From Fulvivirga ulvae (lineage in GTDB: Bacteria; Bacteroidota; Bacteroidia; Cytophagales; Cyclobacteriaceae), in assembly GCF_021389975.1 (NCBI RefSeq), contig NZ_CP089981.1, forward strand, positions 1,761,501 to 1,825,500: DNA of 64,000 nt. Reading direction: 5' to 3'. The position numbers and the translations under genes were made by a program. Numbering within the stretch: the stretch's first letter is position 1; every line of letters begins with the position of its first letter. Below are positions 8,833 through 20,800 of the stretch, in pieces. The notes under the pieces were generated by a model, which did not search any database, was not told the DNA's origin, and was given only the letters and a program-made list of their open reading frames with translations.

Positions 8833-11800
8833 TTATATGCTTATTACTTCTTTTGTTTCTGAATTGGCGACATTTTGAAATGCACTTAGGTACGATCTTA
8901 AATTCCTAACAGTAAGCTCTTTGAAAAGGTATTTTAAGGGGATCTCAACGCCAAATTCCCGCTTAAGAGAGCTTCGTAGAGTCATCAGTTTAATCGAATG
9001 GCCTCCGAGTTCAAAGAAATCCGTGGTAACGCTGATACTCTCCTTTGGCAGCTCCAACAAGGATGACCATAGGGCTACCAGTCTATCTTCAATTTCATCT
9101 TCAGGGCTAACATAATCCTTTGCCAATATGTTAAATTCAGGTAGCTCTGCCTTGTTTAATTTACCATTGCGAGTCAATGGCAGAGCTTCCATATGCACGT
9201 AAAATTCAGGAATCATATATTCAGGCAGGAAGCTTTTCAGGTGGCTTTTCAAAAGAGTAATTTCAAAAGTCTGGTCTGAAACATAGTAAGCTACAAGATA
9301 TTGCTCCTGACCTCGCTGGCGCAGGAGCACCACAGATTCCCGAATACTTTCGTGGTTATCAAGGATGTTGGATATCTCCCCAAGTTCAATCCGGTATCCG
9401 CGTAATTTCACCTGATCATCGATACGCCCCAGATATTCCAAATTCCCATTGGGCAGCCATCGAGCCAAATCTCCTGTCTTGTATAATTTACCGTGTCGGC
9501 CAAAACGGTTCTTCACAAATCTCTCAGTAGTGAGTTGTGGCTTGTTTAAATATCCTTCTGCAACCTGTACTCCCCCTATGCACAACTCGCCTATACTTCC
9601 CTGAGGCAGCAGTCTGTCGTAAATATCAACAATATAAATATCTGTATTGGGCACAGGTTTGCCTATACTTACTATCTTATCTTCATAATCTCTTAGATTT
9701 ATAGCCGTCACATCAATTGACGCCTCTGTAGGACCATAGTAGTTTCGTAGATTTATATGAGGGAATAAAGCCTTAAACTGACTTAGTGTACTTGACTTTA
9801 AAGCTTCGCCGCTACAAATAACTTCCTGAAGAGTAGTGAAATGTCCAGCCTGCTCTTCCGTGATACCTGACAGGAATACTGACAGCATTGAGGGAACAAA
9901 ATGTATAACATTCACGCCGTCATTCTTTATTAATTCATATAGGTATTCCTGATCTTTGTGCCCCTGAGGTCTGGCAATACTCATAGTGCTACCTGTAATT
10001 AGTGGCAAGAATAATTCCCAGACTGAAACATCAAATACCACAGGTGTTTTTTGTAAGAACACATTACCATTTTGAATATTCAGGTCATCCTGCATCCATA
10101 ATAATCTATTCATCATACCGCGGTGAGTATTCATTACACCTTTCGGTTTACCTGTAGACCCGGAGGTATAGATGATATAAGCTACAGCATCTGCATCCAC
10201 TTCTAGTCCCGGGTTTTTGTCACACTTCGAATCTGCATTATTCCTGAGAGGGTCAATAACAGTGAGGTTTCCAAGTTTTGCAAAACGTTCCTGATTCTGC
10301 TTCGATACCAGTGCAACAGATGCGTCTATCTCTTGCAATATGATATCTATCCTCGAGTCGGGGAAAGTTTCATCAAGAGGAACATACACTCCGCCAGACT
10401 TCAAAATGGCCAGAATAGAAATAATTAACTCAAAAGAGCGATCTATACAAACCGGAACCTTTGCCCCCTTTCCTACAGTAGCAAGCAGTATATTGGCAAG
10501 TACATTGGCCTGTTCATTTAATGCTTTATAAGTAAGCTCCTCTCCTTCAAATCGTAGTGCAACAGCGTTGGGTATATGAGCAACTTGTTCCTCAAAACGT
10601 CCTATTATCGACTTATCAAGATCATACCTGACTTCAACTCCACGGGATAATTCGAGTACATGTTGTAATTCGGCTTCATCCAACAGGTTTACCTCACTTA
10701 TCTTTTGAGAAGGACGATCCATTGATAGCATTAAAATTCTCAAAAAATGATCTCTAAGAGCTTCAAGGCTTTCCTTTCTGAATTTTGACGGATCATATGT
10801 AAACTTAAACTCAAGCTCATCCGCAGGAAGTACTGTTAGTGCGAAATCGTAGTTCGTTTCCTCAAAAACTGCAGGATCCTTCAATTCGAAACCCGTTTGA
10901 TCATCGGAATGCACACTGGTCTGGAAAGGGTAATTTTCAAACACGACCAAATGATCTAGTTGAAATCCGTTACCAACCTGAGTTTGTATATCGGCTAATT
11001 GCACATAGTGATGGTCAGTGGACTGTATAAAAAATTGTTGGTTTCTATGTATTACATCTGAAAATGTATCGCTTTCGTCATAAAAGACACGTACAGGAAC
11101 AGTATTAATGAAAAGTCCTACCATTTGCTCTACTCCTGGTACTTCCGAGGGCCTTCCTGATACCACTGAGCCAAAAACCAGGTCATTTGTGTTTTGCATC
11201 AGTCCAAGGCTTATCCCCCACAAAGTTTGAATAAAGTTACTTTCGGTAACTCCGGTCTGGCCACATACTTGTCTCAATTGAGCCGTCTTTTTCTTATCAA
11301 GCGTAAAATTAATATTTTGTTTTTGATAAGGCCTTTCTTGTTGACTAACCGGGTTTTCTACTTTTCCTGGTACTTCCGTATTTGACCCAAGACCACTAAG
11401 ATAGTCTGACCAGAAGTGTAGAGATTTTGTAGTATCTCTTCTACTCAACCATCGCAGATATGAATCATACGCGGATATTTCCGGAATACCAGGTTCATGC
11501 CCATGGATCAAAGCCTTGTAGATGTCCAGAAACTCATTTACAATAAGCCCCATACACCACCCATCCATAATAATGTGGTGATGACTCCAAAGTATATGAT
11601 ATTCACTCTCTCCTGTATGAAATACACTGATGCGGAAAAGAGCACCGTTATCCAGCCTGAATTTATTCCTGGCGTCTTTTCTCCTATATTCATCCAACAA
11701 AGCAGTTTTGTCCCCTGTTGCACAAATATCTCGAAGGTCGTAATAGGTTACCGGGATTTCGCCATTTGCCAACACCACCTGAACAGGATCTGAAGCCACA

Positions 11801-14800
11801 TCTTCTAAAAAGATACTGCGAAGTACAGGATGCCTTTTCATAACGAGTGCAAAACTTTCCTCTAAAATGGTCATATCCAAGCCCCCTTGGAGCCGGCAAG
11901 TCGTCTGTTGAAAGTAACTGTTTAATTCAGGCTCCATTACCCAATGAAAGTGCATCCCCTTTTGTAAAGGAGTTAATGGGTAGACATCTTCCAGTTCAAA
12001 ATCCGCCTCAAGCTTTCTAAGTGTTGCCTGATCGAGTGTTTGATATACCAGGTCTGAAGGACTTAAGGTCCTGGCTTTTCTTTCTGTACAATATGAAGAA
12101 ATCGATTCGAGCCAATTGCAGAAGGAACAAAGAAAATCTACAGCCGCGTCCTCACCCAAAGACGAGGGATCTGAGATCAATGAAAGTTCAAGGCAACCAT
12201 CAACTACTATAGCAGAAATATCAAGGTCATAGAATCTTCGGGAATGAGCATCAGTATCAAAAGAATCTGTTTGAGGTAGTATCTGGAAATGATTGGTCTG
12301 ACTAACTGTATCAAATTGCCCAAGGTAGTTAAAGCTTATCCGGCTTACACCGGTCTGCCTGAGAGACCCTTCAATATATTTCCCTAAAAGATAATCTATA
12401 CCTTCATTTGGCACGGCACGGAGCGACTCCTTGGTTTTCTGAATACTTTCAGCCAGTGTTTCTTCCTTTCCCTCTAATACTACCGGATAAAATGTGGTAA
12501 ACCACCCTATAGTATCCTGTACATTACAGTCTATTACCGGACTTCTTCCATGATTCTCAAGATCAACCGTCAAGGAATCTATGTTAAAAATTTCCTGAAT
12601 AGCCAACTTTAATGCTGTAAGTAACAGATCGTTTATTCTTGTATTAAAAGGTTTGTTAGCTTCTGTAAGTAAAACTTCTGTAGAGCTGACATCCATTTTG
12701 CGGGTTACTGTCATCCTGTCCCCAAACAGTTTCTTCCCTGAAGTATAACCGAAATTTTGGTCGGCATCTGCATGATCTTGTTCAAACTTCTTCCAGTAAC
12801 TTATACCATCGCGGTACGTGCTTTTTCCCATGTATTCCTGCAAGCGATGAACCCAGGCTTGATATGAAGCCGTCTTTGGTGGCAGGTTGAGTTCCGTCCC
12901 TGCCTCATATTGATGAATTAAGGTTTCCAGGTCATTAAATAATATTCTCCAGGAGACACCATCAATCAGAAGGTGATGTGCCGTAAAAAACAGTTGACAT
13001 TCCGTATTCAGGTGAAACAATACAGCGCGAAACAATAACCCTTTTCCAAAATGAAGAGAACTTTGTGTCTGTTGAATAATTTCCCTGATCTTCTTATGGG
13101 GCTCATCCTTCGCTCGCAAATCATGTTCCTGTATCTTAGGAGTATCTGCATCTGAAGCGATATATTGTTTCGGGAGCTGACCTTCAACGTCAAACTGTAC
13201 TTTCAGTATATCATGCCTTGCTATCAATACCTGAAATAATTTATCAAGCATATCCGCCTTGGTACCTTGCGGAAACCCTAGCATCACAGATTGATTAAAA
13301 TGTTCCTTATTGACATATTCACTGGAAAAGAACCATGTCTGTATTGGACTTAAAGGTATCTCCCCTACGATATCACCCTGCTCACCCAGAGATTCACCAT
13401 AAGTAATATGTCTGGCGAGTTCAGCTATTGTTTGATGGATAAAAATATCTTTGATACCTACATTATACCCCTGTTGTCTAAGTTTTGAGCTAATTTGAAT
13501 GGACTTAATGGAATCTCCTCCGATCATAAAAAAATTATCCCTGATTCCAATTTTTTGCTTTTGAAGTACTTCCGTCCAAACAGATTCCAGAAGAAGCTCT
13601 TCGGTGGTTACAGCTTCTTCAAAGGGAATCTGTTGTTCAATTTTATGCGTTTTTAACTTGGCTCTGTCTATTTTACCATTAACGGTAATAGGTATACGTT
13701 CCAGGCGAACATAAGTATCAGGAACCATATAGGCCGGAAGCTTTTCCAAAGCGGCATTCTGCAAAGCCGTAGCCATATCCTGTTCACTGCCTGAAGTATA
13801 AAAAGCTGCCAGGTTTTTATTAACGACTTCAACTACGACCTGTTGTACTCCCGTTTGCTGCAGGATATTTTCGATTTCCTCCAGTTCGATACGATACCCT
13901 CTCACCTTTACCTGAGTATCTTTTCTGCCTTTGAAAATTATATTTCCATCTGACAATCTTATGGCAAGGTCTCCTGTACGGTACAGCCGTTCTCCAGACT
14001 CAAATGGGTTCGGAACAAAGCTGGAAGCTGTAATTTCTTTTTTATTAAGGTATCCTCTCGATAACCCTGGCCCTGAAATGCAGAGCTCACCAACAACGCC
14101 CGTGGGTTGCAGGCTAAGGTCCTCGGAAAGTACATACAATTTCATATTGCCTACCGGTTTACCTATTGGCACTATCCGAGGAATCTCCCCCGTATACATG
14201 GAGGCACAAACGCTGGCTTCTGTAGGGCCATATGAATTATAATATCTCCCACGTTTTGAAAATTCTACAGCCTGCTCGTAAGGAGCCTCTTCTCCACCCG
14301 TAATAAGTGTTTTGAGACTCTGAATTTCAGAGAGATCAAGCATCTTAACATAAGCCGGCGGAAGTGAAGCAATTGTAATCTTGTGTTCCTGAAGGAAATT
14401 GGTAAAACTGGCTACATCTTTTTTCTCAGCATCGCTCACTATATGGAGTGTAGCTCCACTTAGGAGGGTGTTAAAGATGTCCCACATAGAAACGTCAAAT
14501 GACTGGTTGGCAAACTGCAAACTTTGATCCGTCTCTTTAATTACCCCATCTGCAATTTGTGAACATACTGTATTGATAATGCTGCGGTGTTCAATCATAA
14601 CACCTTTTGGCTGGCCAGTTGACCCGGACGTATAGATAATATAGGCCAGGGTTGAAGACGGAAAAACCGGAACATCAAAATCTCCTGACATTTTTCGGCC
14701 CCTGGTTTTAAATACCTCAAGAACATCTTGGTCTATCACTAGACGGCATGCACTATCCTGTTTTATATATAAAATCCTCTCTTCAGGAAAATCAGGATCT

Positions 14801-17800
14801 ATGGGGATATAAGTTGCTCCCAGTTTAAGAATTGCCAATAAGGCTGCAATAAGCCATTCATCACGTTCAATCATAACTCCCAGCATATCTTCCACCCCTA
14901 TGTTGTACTCATACTTTAAGAAGAGCGCCAGTTGATTTGAAAGTTCATCGAGTTCGCCGTACGAAAGTTCTGCATTTCTTGTAACAACCGCAGCTTTATC
15001 TGGCACCCGAATTACCTGCTTTTTGAAGAGTACCGGCAAAGTTTTGTCCAGTGGTAAGTCTATTTTTGAATCATTCCATGTATAAAGTAGCTGGTTTCTT
15101 TCAGCTTCACTTAGGATAGGAATATCCGAAATCGTAATCTCATTGTACTGCGTAACTGCCTTGAAAATGTTTTTGAAGTAAATCGCAAACCTTGAAATAG
15201 TATCCTCTTTAAATAGTTCTGGCGCGTAGATAAAGTTACAACTTAAAGAATCTTTACGCTCCAGTACGGAAAGTGTCAGGTTAAAACGTGATACAATATG
15301 GGCACTTTGCTCATTAATAAATATCTCCTCTGGTGAAGTGTCAACCTGTCCTTCTCTTCCATCACGATAAACCAGTATGCAGTCAAACAGCGGATTGTTG
15401 CGTCCCGGGTCTCTCTCTAACTGCAATGTATCTATTAAGTCCTCCAAAGGATAATCCTGATTCTCGATACAGGCCAAGGTATTCTCAGTTATCTTCCTGA
15501 GGTAATCGTTAAAACTACCTCCTGCATCAATCTGGTTACGTATGGCCAATGTACGCACAAACATACCAATGACCTTTTCCAGCTCGGTATCGGGTCGACC
15601 TGTTATAGGGGTGCCTATTACTATATCTTTCTGGTTTGAAAGGCGACCTAGTAATAAAGTATAACAGGCCATTAGCAAATTGAAACAGCTACCTGCACCT
15701 GCAATTGTTTTATAAAAAGTATCGGTCTTGGGTATTTCGAAAGTAAGCAGAGCACCCTCGTCACCAATAGTGGAATTCCTGTCAAAGTCTGTTGGAAGCT
15801 CCATTGGTATTATTCCTTCGCTGAATTTATCGAGCCAGAATACTTTTTGCTTTTCAAGCCTTTCTTTATACTGTTTGGAGTGCTGCCACTCCGCATAATC
15901 TTTATACGCAAGGTCGGAGTCTGCAACCTGACTACCCTTATATAATGTAATCAGTTCATTGAACAATATCTCCTTGGATGCTCCATCCACCACAATGTGG
16001 TGAGTATCAAGTAAAACATACTGTACTTCTCCTGTATTTATAACCCCCGCTCTTAGTAAAGGTGCTTCACTGAGATCAAAGGGTTTAACAAATTTTTCAA
16101 CCGCTATTTGTAAATCGCCCTGGAATTCCAAAGTTTCTATCGGTATATCCCATGAATCTATAATTTCCTGATAGATGACACCTTCTACATTGCTGAATTG
16201 TGTTCTCAGACTTTCCTGGTGCTTTACCAATTCGTTCAGTGCGCTTTGAAATTTATCAATATCAACACTTTCTGTGGCCCTTAATATGAAAGTTTCGTTA
16301 TACGCAATACTCTGCGGGTTAAAAGATTGCAGAAAATAAAGCCTCAACTGTTCTGATGAAGTATGGTACAAGAGTTTTTCCTCACTCTTCTCAATCAGCC
16401 CTGTACGATTATCAGGTGACGACAATGTCTTTAAACTTTCGGCAAGTTCTTTAACCGTAGGATTTTTGTAAATATCACTAATCGACAATAAAACTCCCAA
16501 TTGCTTATTGATGCGGGCAACCAATGACATCGCCTTTAAAGAATCTCCACCCAATTCAAAAAAGTCATCTTTTGCAGAAACCTGTTTTCCAAAAAAAGCT
16601 TCATAAACTTCGGTAAGGGCCTCTATTGGGTCTTTTTCAGTAGACAGCGGTCTTATTTCCTCTCCACTTGCAGTAGCTCTGGTTTTCAAATATTGCTTTC
16701 TACTATTTTCAAGGGCTTTGCTGATATCTCCTTTGTAAATGGTAAAAGCAGAATATGGTTGTGTTATGCAATGGTAAAATACTGCTACACCTTCCTGTGG
16801 GCTTATACCATGAACTATCTGTGCATTTATATCTTCAGAATTGGTCGTATCTAATGTTTTACTGTTCACCTTGTACGACATCCCTACATCGAACCAGTCA
16901 CACCAGTTAATGGCAAGTGCTTTAATTCCGTATTTTTCACGGAGGTATGGAGCATAGTGTTCTACAAATTCATTTGAGGCATTATAGGCTACCTGGCCAA
17001 ATTTAATATGGTACAGGACATTACCAATTGATGAGAACAATACTACCAGATTAATTTTGCTAATATCAAGGTATTGCTCAAATAACAACAGACCATGTAC
17101 TTTGGATTGCAATGGCAAGATCATATCTTCCATATCTCTATTCCTGATAATACCTCCATGATCCACCTCTCCTGCAGCCCAAATAAGACCGTCCAAGTCG
17201 GAATAGTCCTCCATCAGCCATCCACAAAACTGTTTCACGGCTTCTTCATCTGATACATCCAGTTGATAAAGCTTAACCTTTGCTCCAAATGACTCCATTT
17301 CCTGAAGTTCCTTTATTTTGGTTTTCAGATCATCATCGTCAGAAGAGGCCAATACCTGATCCCATTGCTCTCTCTCCGGGAAGGGGGATCGATGGGTAAG
17401 TATTAAATTAGCCTGATGATTTATGGCCAGACTCCTTGAAACAGAAAGGCCCATACCTCCAAAGCCACCGATCACCAAATAAGCTCCGCCTTCACAAATC
17501 GGTGTTTCTCCAGCTGAGACCTCCGATGAGGGTATAGACTCCAAAAATGGCTTCCACTGCTGCATCCAGCGGTATGCCGTAAGTGGGGATGAACCAAAAT
17601 CTTCAGCCTGTAACTGTTTGATCAATTGGTCACGATAAAGTAAAGCTTCTTCTTTTGATGAAAATGGATATGGCAAATCAACAACCTCCACCAAAAGATT
17701 CGGAAGTTCCGAGGGCGCAATTTTAGCTACAGAAAGTAACATAGCCTTTAAAGGGTCTACGCTCTCACCAGGAACTACGCGTGCAATATGGTTTGTGAAA

Positions 17801-20800
17801 ATCGTCAGTTTGACTTCTTCCCGGATAGTTGAATGCGCTAGAGATTTAACTATCATGGCAAGTCCAACATACCCCATGGACAGTTCTCGGCGAATTCCTT
17901 CGTATTCAACTATAGGTGCTTTTCCTTTTAATGAGGTATGATACAGTATATGGTGCGGAGGTCCATAGGTCTCTTGTACTGACTTCCAAAGGATGCTTAA
18001 CATATCCGCATCAGAATAGTTAATGGTATAGCTTTCTGCTGCCCGCTTCTCAAATGCATCTCCATAACTCACTGCAACTACCCGATGACCTTGCTCGCGC
18101 AATTGATTTATGATAAGCTCGCTATAAGTCTCTTCTCCACAAAACACCAAATAATTAAACTTCTGCCGGATATCTCCGGGCTTAGAAAACTCCATATTCC
18201 GGGCTTGCTTCCAATTGGTGCGGTACAGATACTCTGTCGTATCATTGGTCTCCTCAGCTGCCAATCCTGCAAAACCATTACTCAGCAGCCGTTCCAGATT
18301 AAAATTGGTGGTAAATATGTTCTTTTCAAATGCATAAGTGGGTAACGCCAATCGCCTTCTTTTGCCTTCTTCACCAAAAAGCATCTCCCAGTCCACCGAA
18401 ACGCCATATTCCCAGAATTTCCCAATACGCTCCAGCAAATACTTTTGATCATTAACTTCCTGTTTTCTGTGTTTTACCAGGTTGATAGTTTTGTGCTGTT
18501 CTTCTCTTGCAAAAATTGCCTCGGCATAGTTTGTTAGTGTTCTCCCAGGCCCAACTTCAATAAAAATACTTTCCCTCATTTGCCCTAGCGTCCACAGTCC
18601 TTTTTCAAACTGCACTGTTGATCTCAGGTGCGAACTCCAATATTTAGGATCATTGCTCATCTCGGGAGTTATCAAATCACCGCTTACATTAGATACAAAC
18701 GGAATCGATGGGAGGCCGAAGTTTACATTGCTAAACTCAGATTCGAATATGTCTAAAACTTCATCCATCAAAGACGAATGGAAAGCTTTGGAGGTCTTCA
18801 CCCGCTTTGTTTCAAAGCCCAGAGCAATAAAATGTTGATTTATAGCATCAATCTCTTTGGTACCCCCCGCCAAAACGAATGAGTTAGTTGTATTAATTAC
18901 GGCTATTTCAATACCCGGAAATGCAGACATCTCCTGTTTTAAAAGTTCTTCCTGAACACCTTCAACACTCAACATACCTCCATCAGCACATTGGCTCATT
19001 AAATGGCCCCGTTTCACAACCAACCGAATGGCATCTTCAAGATCAAAAACACCGGATACGCAAGCTGCCACATACTCTCCAATACTATGACCTATCATAT
19101 AATCAGGCTTTATACCCCATGACATTATAAGCTTGGCCAGAGCATATTCCACACTGAACAAAATCGGTTGTGTATATTGTGTCTGATGAATTTTTCCCTC
19201 CGAATCATCAGAAAATAAAATATTCGCAAAATTCAGACCTGCAATAGACTCAGCCACTTTCAGACAGGAATCAAGCGTATGCCTAAATAACGGTTCGGAT
19301 GAATATAAACCTTTACACATACTGAAATATTGCGCCCCTTGTCCTGAGAACATAAATACAGTCTGACGCAACGTGTCTCCTGCAATATTGAATGTTTCAA
19401 CATCCTGAAGTTGTTTCACAGCTTCATCAACACGCTCCACTACAAGGGTTTTACGTAGCTTCATGGCTTTTCTTCCTGTTAACAGGGTATAGCTCACATC
19501 GGCCAGGTTGATCCCGGGGGTGATCTTAAGTTTGTCGGCCAGACGGTCGCAATTGCTTTGCAAAGAATGTTCTGTCTCTGCCGAAACTGATAGCAGGTAA
19601 TACGGCCTTCTTCCTGCCGGGCTTGCCCCGACAACAGGTGCTTCTTCCAACACTATGTGTGCGTTGGTTCCACCGATGCCAAAAGAGCTTACACCGGCCC
19701 TGAGTACTCCAGCCGACGGTTTCCAGTCCTGTAGTGTATCGTTGACATAAAACCCGGCAGACTCCATATCGATCAAGGGATTGGATTCTTTAAAATTTAA
19801 TGTAGGCGGTAATTGTCTGTTTTTAATACATAAAATGGTCTTTATGAGCCCTGCGACTCCTGCTGCGGAATCCAAGTGCCCAATATTGGATTTCAAGGCA
19901 CCCAGGATCAACGGGTTATTCTTTCGGGCACCAAAGGCATAGGATAGTGCCTGTACTTCTACCGGGTCCCCCAACTCTGTCGCCGTGCCGTGGGTTTCAA
20001 TATAACTAATACTTTGAGCGTCAACTCTGGCCAAACGCTGAGCCCGTAAAATAGCATCAGCCTGACCTTTTACGCTGGGGGCTGTAAACCCTACTTTATT
20101 ATCTCCATCATTATTAATAGCCGATCCTTTTATGATCGCATGAATATTATCATTGTCCTCAATGGCTTGTTTCAGCTTCTTCAGTACAACAACTCCAACG
20201 CCTTCTCCTCCTACTGTTCCATTGGCATCTTTATCAAATGGACGACACTTCCCATCTGCAGAATGGATCATTCCTTTCTGATACCGATATCCTTTATGTG
20301 AATAGTGTTTAATATTAACACCACCTGCCAGAGCCATATCACATTCTCCCAAAAGCAGGCTACTACACGCTTCATGAACAGCCACAAGAGATGAAGAACA
20401 AGCGGTCTGAATAAAGACAGCCGGGCCCTTTAGGTTTAAATTATATGCAATTCTTGAACTTAAAAATGTGATATCCCGCAAATGTGAGCTGGTAAAACCA
20501 TCGATCAACCCCTCTCTATTCTTCACTTCTGCATTCAATATCCACGGGGTGTTGACAGAACCTGTTGAGAACACCCCCACTTTTTTATTCATTCTTCCAA
20601 TATTACCATAGCCACAATCTTCCATTGCTTCCCAGCTACATTCATGAAAGGCTCGGATTTGCGGATCCATAAGCTCAGCTTCATCTGGAAGATACCCAAA
20701 AAATGCGGCATCAAAACTATCCTTATTTTCCAGATATGCATTGGCTTTCACATAATCAGGCCGAGCAATTTCTTCTCTGCTCTCTCCTTCCTGAAGAAGG